Origin: Firmicutes bacterium ZCTH02-B6
Lineage (GTDB): Bacteria > Bacillota > Limnochordia > Limnochordales > ZCTH02-B6
Assembly: GCA_002159155.1 (NCBI GenBank)
Contig: LZRQ01000191.1
Location: 1 to 6,494, forward strand
Reading direction: 5' to 3'
Length of the DNA stretch: 6,494 nt
Shown in pieces: positions 1 through 5,621 of the stretch (its first letter is position 1; every line of letters begins with the position of its first letter). The notes beneath the pieces were generated by a model that searched no databases, was not told the DNA's origin, and worked only from the letters and a program-made list of their open reading frames with translations. A program made the translations under genes and the position numbers.

Positions 1-336
1 GGACAAGACGCGCAGGATGCCCATCATATACAGCCCAAACACGATGACGGCGAGGCCGCCCAGCCGGCGCAGGATGGGCAGGTTTCCCGTGAGAAACTGC
101 CCGATGGCGCTTGCGCCAAGCCCCATGGCCACAAATACCGCGGAAAAGCCCAGTACAAAGAAGGTGCCGTTGAGCAGCAAGCGACGCCGCTGCGCCTGGT
201 CCGCGGCCGTGATCTCATCCAGGGTGCTACCGGTGAGAAATGTGACGTACGCGGGGATCAGCGGCAACACGCACGGAGAGACAAACGATACCAACCCCGC
301 CAGAAAGGCCAAAGGGAACGTCACCTGCTCAGGCAC
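1..336 (-). CDS. ccdA: CcdA, thiol-disulfide transmembrane protein for cytochrome c biogenesis (3' end cut off by window edge)
   Basis: The first 112 residues of a CcdA/DsbD-family membrane protein are present; the rest lies beyond position 1. CcdA carries electrons from cytoplasmic thioredoxin across the membrane to extracytoplasmic thioredoxin-like proteins, which keep the CXXCH cysteines of apocytochrome c reduced for heme attachment. Visible are the first helix with the family motif FVSPCVLPLIPAY at about residues 18-30, whose Cys22 is the first of the redox pair, a charged loop (about 38-52), a second hydrophobic helix (about 53-76) and the start of a third. The second redox cysteine is outside the window. 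The GTG start at 336-334 was chosen because GGGGTGAGG lies just upstream and the protein begins close to the first helix, as in other CcdA proteins. It follows the ccmD-like gene after 6 nt, so it belongs to the ccm operon. The family assignment is secure. Confidence 0.93.
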   Translation of the reverse strand, partial: MPEQVTFPLAFLAGLVSFVSPCVLPLIPAYVTFLTGSTLDEITAADQAQRRRLLLNGTFFVLGFSAVFVAMGLGASAIGQFLTGNLPILRRLGGLAVIVFGLYMMGILRVLS

Positions 337-342
337 GCGGCC

Positions 343-492
343 TCACCCCGACTTTCTGCCCTTAGCCCGCTCCAAGACTTGCGCCAGGTCGGCCACGTCG
401 TCCGCCAGCCTCCGCTGTCGAGCCGCTAGATACGCCAGGTATCCCGACAAGATAAGCCAAAAGACGGTGTAGCCCAAAAACAAAAAGGTCAT
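343..492 (-). CDS. ccmD: CcmD-like small membrane protein, 49 aa
   Basis: This short gene lies between ccmC and ccdA. Its ATG (492-490) overlaps the ccmC TGA in an ATGA junction, and GGAGG (504-500) sits 7 nt upstream. The protein starts MTFLFLGYTVFWLILSGYLA, one transmembrane helix of about 20 residues, followed by YLAARQRRLADDVADLAQVL, a basic then amphipathic cytoplasmic tail, and ends at Gly49. Size, topology, tail and position directly after ccmC fit CcmD, the small subunit that in characterised systems links CcmC and CcmE in the CcmABCD heme-handling complex. CcmD proteins are poorly conserved in sequence, so the name rests on context and architecture more than similarity. Small ccmD genes are often missed by gene finders. 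The coding call is strong; the name is likely. Confidence 0.82.
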   Translation of the reverse strand: MTFLFLGYTVFWLILSGYLAYLAARQRRLADDVADLAQVLERAKGRKSG

Positions 493-1205
493 GACTCCAC
501 CTCCAAGCGGACCCGCTCCCGCAAGGCAGCCGCGTGGCGAGCCACATGCTCAAGGCCGGCGCGGAAGGCCAACAGCGCCGCGTTCATCAGCGTCAGCGCG
601 ATGACAGCCGTCACCATGGTGACGATCATCTCCGGGTCCATGTTCATCCGGATGCCGCCCTGGGTTTGGATGATGTTGGGATGCATGCCGCGCCACCAAA
701 TAGCCGAGAAATGCACCAACGGTACGGTGGCAAACGCGATGATGCCAAACACCCCAGCCAGGCGCCCGCGACGCTCTTCGCCCTCGGCGGCCGCCCGCAC
801 CAGGAGGTACGCGACGTACATAAACCACATGATGAGAGTCGTCGTCAGCCGCGGATCCCACGTCCACCACACGTTCCAGACGGCCCTGGCCCAAAAGCTC
901 CCCGTCGCCAGGGTCAGCGTGGTAAACAAAATGCCGATCTCGGCGGCGGATACGGCCAAGGCGTCCAAGGAGACGCTGCGGCGGAGAAGATACCCAACGC
1001 TGCAAAGGAACACGATCAGAAACGACAGGTACGCATTCCAGGCCGAACCGACGTGGATATAAAAGATCCGCTGCACCGTCCCCAAGGTCCGCTCGTCGGG
1101 GGCCCAAATTAGGGACATGTAAAGGGCAAATACGACCGCCGGGACGGCGATGGCCAGCAACACCGTCTGCAGCCTGTTGGTGCGGGTGGTCGTCGGCAAG
1201 GTCAT
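489..1205 (-). CDS. ccmC: CcmC, heme-handling membrane protein of System I cytochrome c maturation
   Basis: CcmC is the heme handling protein that presents heme to CcmE on the outer face of the membrane, in complex with CcmABD. The 238-residue sequence has about six hydrophobic segments. It carries the family's tryptophan-rich motif WWTWDPRLT at residues 113-121 and two conserved histidines that act as heme ligands in the family: His51 in FYIHVGSAW and His165 in VPLVHFSAIWWRGMHP. The length is normal. The ATG (1205-1203) overlaps the ccmB stop (ATGA), but the only good Shine-Dalgarno, GGAGG at 1211-1207, is 1 nt from it. An in-frame TTG at 1199-1197 (codon 3) lies 7 nt from the same GGAGG and may be the true start, which would remove two residues. 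The stop overlaps the ccmD-like start. Function is confident; the exact start is open. Confidence 0.95.
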   Translation of the reverse strand: MTLPTTTRTNRLQTVLLAIAVPAVVFALYMSLIWAPDERTLGTVQRIFYIHVGSAWNAYLSFLIVFLCSVGYLLRRSVSLDALAVSAAEIGILFTTLTLATGSFWARAVWNVWWTWDPRLTTTLIMWFMYVAYLLVRAAAEGEERRGRLAGVFGIIAFATVPLVHFSAIWWRGMHPNIIQTQGGIRMNMDPEMIVTMVTAVIALTLMNAALLAFRAGLEHVARHAAALRERVRLEVES

Positions 1206-1879
1206 ACCTCCACCACGTATTCGAAAATCAGATAGGGCACGCCCCAGAACAAAATGTTATACAAGATCAGCATGTGCATCCATACGCGGGCCTCTCCCCA
1301 GCCACCTGCGACCAGCAGGGCGTCGGTCAAGTGCACCGCCGCCAGCACTACCGGCACCAGCAGCGGGAACAGCAGCACGGGGAAAAGTACTTCCCCGCCC
1401 CGCAGCTGCGCCGCCACAGCGGCGACCAAGGTGCCGACGCCGCTGTAGGCCAGCAGCACTAGCCCCGCCAGAGCAACCCACCGCCAGAGGGGCGCTCCCA
1501 GGCCCTGGCCAAACACGGCAAAAAACGCCGGCATTGTCACCAGCGCCACCACGGCCAGAAACACGAAGGAGGCGAGCCCTTTGGCCAGGAAGACGGCGCT
1601 CCGGTCCACGGGCGCCAAAAGCAGCCCCCATAACCGCCCTTCCGCTCGCTCCCGGGCAAAGCTGCGGCTCAACCCCACCGTGCCCGCAAAAAACAAGGCC
1701 GTCCACAGGCTAGCGGTAAAGACGCCCTCCATGCCAGTGACGCCCGGGGGGAATGCGAACACGATGACCAGCAACAGCAGAAGAGCCAGCAAAGCCGGCG
1801 TCAGAAGCGCTTCCCCGGTGCGCCACTCAAGGCGCAGGTCCTTCCAAATTATGGCGGCCAGCGCCCGGAGATAGGTCAC
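1202..1879 (-). CDS. ccmB: CcmB, membrane subunit of the CcmAB heme-release ABC transporter
   Basis: CcmB is the membrane permease that pairs with the CcmA ATPase. In System I the CcmAB transporter drives release of holo-CcmE from CcmC rather than simple heme export. The 225-residue protein opens with a cytoplasmic segment containing KDLRLEWRTGEAL (13-25), typical of CcmB, then shows about six hydrophobic segments (roughly 25-43, 53-72, 100-122, 133-158, 164-183 and 199-220) with the family's charged loop RSFARERAEGRLWGLLLAPV at 72-91. The GTG start (1879-1877) overlaps the ccmA TGA in a GTGA junction, and GGAGG at 1894-1890 lies 10 nt upstream. The last codons of ccmB contain the GGAGG that serves ccmC, so translation is probably coupled. 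Length matches the family (about 220 aa). Confidence 0.94.
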   Translation of the reverse strand: MTYLRALAAIIWKDLRLEWRTGEALLTPALLALLLLLVIVFAFPPGVTGMEGVFTASLWTALFFAGTVGLSRSFARERAEGRLWGLLLAPVDRSAVFLAKGLASFVFLAVVALVTMPAFFAVFGQGLGAPLWRWVALAGLVLLAYSGVGTLVAAVAAQLRGGEVLFPVLLFPLLVPVVLAAVHLTDALLVAGGWGEARVWMHMLILYNILFWGVPYLIFEYVVEV

Positions 1880-2700
1880 GTGCGGATCTCCTCCCCGACT
1901 TCAGCGCCGGCCCCTCCCATGCCCTCGGCTTCCGGACCGTCAGGTCCCAGAGCATCCGGCCCAATGCCTGCCGCCATCGACCCGCAAGGCTCCCGGCCGC
2001 TCGGAACCATCAGCCTGCCATATTCAGCACCAAATCGGTCCGCGTCGTAGGCGCGAGCGTCCACCAACCGCTGCAATCGTCCGCGCACGATGACCGCCGC
2101 CCGATCCGCCAGCGGCCAAGCCCAGCGCCATTCGTGGACCACCAAAACGATGCCGGTGCCCCGGCGCCGCTCAGCGGCCAGGCGTTCCCTGAGCCAGGCC
2201 GCCCAGCGGGCATCCAGCCCGGCAAAGGGCTCATCGAGCAATAGCACTTCAGGCTGGTGCACCAGGGCCCGGGCCAATGCCAGCCGCTGGCGCATGCCCC
2301 GCGACAGGCGCGCCACGGGCTCCCGCGCCGCCAGGCGCAGGCCCACCTCGTCCACCAAGGCCTCAGCCCGCCCGCGGGCGTCCGCCACGCCCCACAGCCG
2401 GGCCGCGAAAACGAGGTTGTCGAGCACCGTGAGCTCGTCGTACAGCAGGCTCTCGTGAAACAGTACGCCCAGGCGGCGCCGCACTCCGGGGCCCCAGCGG
2501 GATAGGGGCCGCCCATCGTAGAGGACTTCACCTGACGACGGCGGCACCAGCCCCGCGGCCACCTTGAGCAGTGTGCTCTTGCCGGCGCCGTTGGGACCAC
2601 AAAGCAGGAGGGTTTGCCCCGGTTCGATTGCGAGGGTGACGGCGTCCACAAGACGGCGGCCATCGACGCGCCGCGTTACCGACCGGAGCTCGATCCGCAA
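1876..2700 (-). CDS. ccmA: CcmA, ATPase subunit of the CcmAB heme-release transporter, with C-terminal extension
   Basis: ABC ATPase that powers CcmB. From the chosen start the order is Walker A GPNGAGKST (35-43), a histidine-containing Q-loop region LGVLFHESLLYDELTV (77-92), the signature LSRGMRQR (132-139, a non-canonical LSGGQ), Walker B VLLLDEPFAGLD (152-163) and the H-loop His189. The open frame extends 47 codons further upstream, but that part lies inside ccmE and reads as a shadow. The TTG at 2700-2698 starts 1 nt after the ccmE TAG, with GGGGTG 7 nt upstream, and gives the usual N-terminus (MRIELRSVTRRV). The protein is then 274 aa, longer than the usual 200-230, because of a Gly/Ala/Glu-rich low-complexity tail from about residue 236 to the end that has no recognisable motif. 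Assignment as CcmA rests on the ABC motifs plus its place between ccmE and ccmB. Confidence 0.93.
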   Translation of the reverse strand: MRIELRSVTRRVDGRRLVDAVTLAIEPGQTLLLCGPNGAGKSTLLKVAAGLVPPSSGEVLYDGRPLSRWGPGVRRRLGVLFHESLLYDELTVLDNLVFAARLWGVADARGRAEALVDEVGLRLAAREPVARLSRGMRQRLALARALVHQPEVLLLDEPFAGLDARWAAWLRERLAAERRRGTGIVLVVHEWRWAWPLADRAAVIVRGRLQRLVDARAYDADRFGAEYGRLMVPSGREPCGSMAAGIGPDALGPDGPEAEGMGGAGAEVGEEIRT

Positions 2701-2701
2701 A

Positions 2702-3178
2702 CTAGCGCACCCCGCGCCAGCCCGACTCGTACGTCTCGTACAGCACCCCGTCGATTTCCTCGTACGTAGGCTGGCTGCCGTTGGGCCGGTCCGCCGCTTC
2801 GTACTTGGACACGCACTGGACCAACAACCGGTCGACCTCAAAGACGCCGTTCGCGTTGAAGGTGCCTTCCAGGACGACGTTGGTGCCGTCTAGCAGGTTG
2901 TCGGGTCGGACGCCTCGATAGATCGCCGGCACTTGTTGCCGGCCGTCGGAAACGTTAAAGGACAACAGGAACTCCCGCGCATCCCAGCGGATCGTCTCGC
3001 CGGGCACGTGGCCCTGGATGCGAATAAAGCGCCCTTGGAGGCTGTCCCGGCGGGCGACGGCCTCTTCCACTGTGAGATAATACATGGTCGTATTGGAGGC
3101 CGCGGTGGCGATCAGGTACACGAGGATCACGCCCACCAAGGCCAGCGCCACCGTGACCTTGCGCTTGCGTGGATCCAT
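2702..3178 (-). CDS. ccmE: CcmE, periplasmic-side heme chaperone, CxxxY (System I*) type
   Basis: CcmE receives heme from CcmC, binds it covalently and passes it to the CcmF ligation step. The 158-residue protein has a short basic N-terminus (MDPRKRK), one membrane anchor at about 8-27, and an outward OB-fold beta-barrel domain. The family-typical stretch VPAIYRGVRPDNLLDG is at 83-98, followed by VVLEGTF (101-107). At the heme-attachment site the sequence is VQCVSKYEAA (120-129): Cys122 replaces the histidine of the classical HxxxY motif, giving CxxxY with Tyr126. This variant is known from archaea, Desulfovibrio-type bacteria and some others, where it goes with absence of CcmH. The ATG at 3178-3176 has AGGAGG 12 nt upstream, slightly long. 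It is the first gene of the operon, and a TTGTCC/TAGACT promoter is placed well for it. Confidence 0.95.
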   Translation of the reverse strand: MDPRKRKVTVALALVGVILVYLIATAASNTTMYYLTVEEAVARRDSLQGRFIRIQGHVPGETIRWDAREFLLSFNVSDGRQQVPAIYRGVRPDNLLDGTNVVLEGTFNANGVFEVDRLLVQCVSKYEAADRPNGSQPTYEEIDGVLYETYESGWRGVR

Positions 3179-3210
3179 AGGCGTCCGCTCCCTCCTGGTT
3201 TTCTCGTCTC

Positions 3211-3239
3211 AGTCTAGCAGAACGGCCGCGGGCGGACAA
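3211..3239 (-). promoter_or_regulatory. Candidate sigma-A promoter for the ccmEABCD-ccdA operon
   Basis: On the minus strand a -35-like TTGTCC (3239-3234) is followed after exactly 17 nt by TAGACT (3216-3211), preceded by TGC as in an extended -10. Each hexamer matches 4 of 6 consensus bases. Transcription would start near 3204, leaving a leader of about 26 nt that contains the AGGAGG of ccmE (3196-3191). The placement is good but the hexamers are only moderate, and this is a prediction by eye. The -35 overlaps the left arm of the GC-rich inverted repeat. Confidence 0.5.
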
Positions 3240-3270
3240 GGGATCCCGGCCGGCGGCGGGCCGCCCGCGG
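3226..3270. repeat. GC-rich 10-bp inverted repeat in the ccmE-ppa divergent region
   Basis: CCGCGGGCGG (3226-3235) and its exact reverse complement CCGCCCGCGG (3261-3270) flank 25 nt that are also GC-rich. The left arm overlaps the putative ccmE -35 element. The repeat lies upstream of both predicted transcription starts, so it is more likely a DNA-level element or a by-product of GC richness than an RNA terminator. No T-run follows on either strand. Confidence 0.45.
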
Positions 3271-3277
3271 GAAGTCA

Positions 3278-3312
3278 GGACACTTGTCGACCCTTCTTGG
3301 GACATTTGTCCC
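3278..3312. promoter_or_regulatory. Tandem palindromic boxes, candidate operator between ccmE and ppa
   Basis: Two copies of the 12-bp dyad GGACAYTTGTCS occur as a direct repeat: GGACACTTGTCG (3278-3289) and GGACATTTGTCC (3300-3311). The second extends to a perfect 14-bp palindrome, GGGACA-TT-TGTCCC (3299-3312). The copies start 22 bp apart, about two helical turns, so two protein dimers could bind the same face of the DNA. This is the usual look of a transcription-factor site in a divergent promoter region. I cannot name the regulator. The right copy overlaps a possible ppa -35. Confidence 0.5.
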
Positions 3313-3334
3313 TTCGCTTACCCGCCGACAGGAT
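3306..3334 (+). promoter_or_regulatory. Weak candidate promoter for ppa
   Basis: TTGTCC (3306-3311), 17 nt, then CAGGAT (3329-3334). The -35 is the same hexamer proposed for the divergent ccmE promoter, but the -10 matches only 3 of 6 consensus bases. The leader to the TTG start would be about 43 nt and includes a small 6-bp inverted repeat (GCCGAC at 3324-3329 with GTCGGC at 3343-3348). No better pair was found between 3179 and 3384. Confidence 0.25.
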
Positions 3335-3384
3335 TCCCGCACGTCGGCACGGAACATCGGCAGCCGAAGGCGAGGTGATCAGCA

Positions 3385-3873
3385 TTGGATCAAGTATTGG
3401 TCATGGTGGAAATCCCTCGGGGCAGCCGCAACAAATACGAGTATGACAAGGAAACCGGCCGCTTCGTGCTGGATCGAATGCTCTTTTCGTCCGTCCACTA
3501 TCCGGCCGACTATGGCTTCATCCCGGACACGCTGGCCGAAGACGGCGACGAGCTGGACGCGCTGGTGCTGGTGGGCGAGGCCACGTTTCCCGGCTGCATT
3601 ATCCGGGCGCGGCCCGTCGGCGTCTTTGAAATGTGGGACGAAAAGGGACCGGACGAGAAAATCCTGGCGGTACCCGTCAGCGACCCCCAGTGGAACTGGG
3701 TTCAGGAGCTCGACGACGTCCCCGGCCACCTCCTGCGGGAAATCACCCACTTTTTCCAGGTCTATAAGGACTTGGAAGGCAAATCGACCCGCGTCGGCAG
3801 CTGGAAGGACCGGGAACACGCCTGCCGGGTAATCGCCGAGGCCCAGGAGCGAGCCAAGCAGGCGCGCGGGTAG
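3385..3873 (+). CDS. ppa: Inorganic pyrophosphatase, family I
   Basis: Soluble cytoplasmic enzyme that hydrolyses pyrophosphate to two phosphates, using Mg2+, and so pulls biosynthetic reactions such as aminoacyl-tRNA and nucleic acid synthesis forward. The 162-residue protein shows the family I signature DGDELDA at 53-59, carrying the metal-binding aspartates Asp53, Asp55 and Asp58. Upstream are NKYEYDKETG (16-25) with the conserved Lys/Glu active-site residues and YPADYGFIP (39-47), and SYN-like late elements include FFQVYKDLEGK around 130-140. Length is as usual for bacterial family I (160-180 aa). The TTG start at 3385 is set by GAGGTGATC (3372-3380), a near-perfect anti-16S match; the protein then begins just ahead of the conserved VEIPRGSRNKYEYD. 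It is a single-gene unit, divergent from ccmE and convergent with cimA. Confidence 0.96.
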   Translation: MDQVLVMVEIPRGSRNKYEYDKETGRFVLDRMLFSSVHYPADYGFIPDTLAEDGDELDALVLVGEATFPGCIIRARPVGVFEMWDEKGPDEKILAVPVSDPQWNWVQELDDVPGHLLREITHFFQVYKDLEGKSTRVGSWKDREHACRVIAEAQERAKQARG

Positions 3874-3894
3874 GCGCCCGCGGACCTGCTTGGC
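3853..3894. terminator. Strong terminator-like hairpin between convergent ppa and cimA
   Basis: GCCAAGCAGG (3853-3862) pairs perfectly with CCTGCTTGGC (3885-3894). Inside it, after a 2x2 mismatch, CGCGGG (3865-3870) pairs with CCCGCG (3877-3882) around a 6-nt loop. The 16-pair stem starts in the last codons of ppa and contains its TAG stop. Being symmetrical, it could end transcription from both the ppa and cimA sides. No T-run follows on either strand, so it may act as an RNA-stabilising 3' end, a Rho-independent terminator of the U-less type, or a transcription block only. Confidence 0.6.
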
Positions 3895-3911
3895 GTCCGC
3901 CGCCGGCCCTC

Positions 3912-5534
3912 TCACCCGCTGGCCGCCGCGGCCCGTACCGGGGTCGTTAAGGGTTCGACGCCGCACAGCATGAGCCCGTACTCTACGCTGTCCACCAGGG
4001 CAATCCAGCTGGCCTCGATGATGTTGGGCGACACCCCAACGGTGCCCCACGATTGCCCGTCGCAGGCGCTCTGGATAAGCACCCGCACCTTCGCGCCGGT
4101 GCCCCCGTCCTCATTGAGCACCCGCACCTTGTAGTCGGTCAGATGAATGCGTGCCAGCTCGGGATACACATCCACCAGCGCCTTGCGCAACGCGTTGTCC
4201 AGGGCGTTGACCGGCCCGTTGCCCTCCGCGGCCGTGTGCACGATCGCGTCCCCGACCCGCACCTTGATGATGGCCTCCGCCACCGGCTCGTCGTTCATAT
4301 CATCCTTTTCGATGATGATCCGCAGGCCCTCCAAGGCGAAATACGGGCGGTACTCACCGATGGCCTTCTTGAGCAACAGCTCAAAGGAGCCTTCAGCCGC
4401 CTCAAAATAGTACCCCTGGTGCTCCAGGTTCTTGATAGTGGCCACAACCTCTTTCAACGCGGGCGAGTCCTTGTCCAGCTGGATACCCCGCTCGCGGGCC
4501 TTGTAGATCACGTTGCTTCCACCCGAAAGCTCCGAAACCAGCACCCGCCGCTCGTTGCCGACCAGCTCCGGCGGGATGTGCTCATAGGTCTCCGGGTACT
4601 TGAGCACCGCGCTCACGTGCACGCCGCCCTTGTGGGCAAAGACGCTGCGGCCCACAAAGGGATGGTGGTCGTTGGGCGTGCGGTTAGCCAGCTCGCTCAC
4701 AAACCGGGACAAGTCCGTTAACGTGCGCAGTTGTTCGGGTTCGACACAGGCGTACCCCATCTTGAGCTGCAGGTTGGGGATGACCTGGATCAAATCCGCG
4801 TTGCCGCAGCGCTCACCGTAGCCGTTGATGGTGCCCTGGACGTGCCGGGCGCCGGCCCGCACGGCTGCCAGGCTGTTGGCCACCCCGAGGCCGCAGTCGT
4901 TGTGGGCGTGAATTCCTAACGGCGCGCCGATGCTCTCCCGCACCGCCAGGACGATCTCGTACACCTCGTCGGGCAAGGTGCCGCCGTTGGTGTCGCAAAG
5001 CACCAGCACCTTCGCGCCTGCTTCCCATGCGGCCATGAGGGTTTCCAGGGCATAGGTGCGGCAGCGCTTGTAGCCGTCAAAGAAATGCTCCGCATCGTAA
5101 ATGACGTCCAGGCCCTGAGCCCGCAGGAAACGGACGCTGTCCCCGATCATCCGCAGGTTTTCGTCCAACGTCGTCCCGAGGGCGTGGGTCACGTGAAAAT
5201 CCCACGACTTGCCAAAGATGGACGCCACCTTTACCCCGGAGGATACGATGGCCTGAAGGTTGGCGTCGTCCTCGGGCACGATCCCGGCCCGGCGGGTGCT
5301 GCCAAACGCCGTTACCCGCGCATGGTGGAGCTCCACGTCCCGGATGCGCTGGAAAAACTCCGCGTCCTTGGGGTTGGATCCGGGCCAGCCGCCCTCGATG
5401 TAGTCGATGCCAAAACGATCCAGGCGAACGGCGATGAGCACTTTGTCCTCCGCGGAAAAGGACACGCCCTCGCCTTGGGTTCCGTCCCGCAACGTCGTGT
5501 CAAACAGCTCAATGCGTTCCGCCCATTGGGTCAT
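3912..5534 (-). CDS. cimA: (R)-citramalate synthase CimA
   Basis: Condenses pyruvate with acetyl-CoA to (R)-citramalate, the first step of the threonine-independent route to isoleucine via 2-oxobutanoate. The 540-residue protein has an N-terminal DRE-TIM catalytic barrel with FDTTLRDGTQGEG (11-23; Arg16 and Asp17 catalytic/metal), HAHNDCGLGVANS (209-221; His209 and His211 metal ligands) and GTINGYGERCGNADL (234-248). A linker region follows, then a LeuA-type C-terminal allosteric domain (about 395-525), where isoleucine feedback control would act. FDTTLRDGTQGEGVSFS and the overall length match the long CimA type better than LeuA or homocitrate synthase; a LeuA role is less likely. The ATG at 5534 has AAGGAGG upstream with a long 12-nt spacing. 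The gene follows leuD after 75 nt and is convergent with ppa. Confidence 0.93.
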   Translation of the reverse strand: MTQWAERIELFDTTLRDGTQGEGVSFSAEDKVLIAVRLDRFGIDYIEGGWPGSNPKDAEFFQRIRDVELHHARVTAFGSTRRAGIVPEDDANLQAIVSSGVKVASIFGKSWDFHVTHALGTTLDENLRMIGDSVRFLRAQGLDVIYDAEHFFDGYKRCRTYALETLMAAWEAGAKVLVLCDTNGGTLPDEVYEIVLAVRESIGAPLGIHAHNDCGLGVANSLAAVRAGARHVQGTINGYGERCGNADLIQVIPNLQLKMGYACVEPEQLRTLTDLSRFVSELANRTPNDHHPFVGRSVFAHKGGVHVSAVLKYPETYEHIPPELVGNERRVLVSELSGGSNVIYKARERGIQLDKDSPALKEVVATIKNLEHQGYYFEAAEGSFELLLKKAIGEYRPYFALEGLRIIIEKDDMNDEPVAEAIIKVRVGDAIVHTAAEGNGPVNALDNALRKALVDVYPELARIHLTDYKVRVLNEDGGTGAKVRVLIQSACDGQSWGTVGVSPNIIEASWIALVDSVEYGLMLCGVEPLTTPVRAAAASG

Positions 5535-5601
5535 CGCGTCGCCGCGCCTCCTTGGTGCATTGGTGGGCCGCTGCTTTGGCGCCTTCGTGGCTGCCTCATT
5601 C

Positions 5602-5621
5602 GCGGCGCACTACTGCGCCGC
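5602..5621 (-). other. Small hairpin at the leuD stop codon
   Basis: GCGGCGCA (5602-5609) and TGCGCCGC (5614-5621) are exact inverted repeats around a 4-nt loop, and the leuD TAG (5612-5610) lies in the loop. No T-run follows toward cimA. It could be a processing or stability element or a partial terminator that lowers cimA relative to leuD. In GC-rich DNA an 8-bp stem may also arise by chance. Confidence 0.35.

Noticed and set aside
534..1112. 192-aa and overlapping 185-aa frames over ccmC
   Set aside because: They are alternative frames of ccmC, which has clear CcmC motifs; their composition is His/Pro/Arg-rich as expected for shadows.
2701..2841. 47-codon upstream extension of ccmA
   Set aside because: It lies within the ccmE coding sequence in another frame and is Arg/Cys/Thr-rich with no ABC feature; the TTG start after the ccmE stop has a good ribosome binding site.
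3379..4050. 223-aa minus-strand open frame over ppa and the end of cimA
   Set aside because: It is antisense to ppa, crosses the convergent hairpin and shows no family motif; ppa itself is unambiguous.
4053..4721. 222-aa plus-strand open frame opposite cimA
   Set aside because: Antisense shadow of the conserved C-terminal half of cimA; no ribosome binding site of note and no motif.
5535..5601. Possible additional small gene or terminator in the leuD-cimA gap
   Set aside because: The short gap contains only the cimA ribosome binding site and the stem at the leuD stop; no T-run and no conserved coding sequence were seen.
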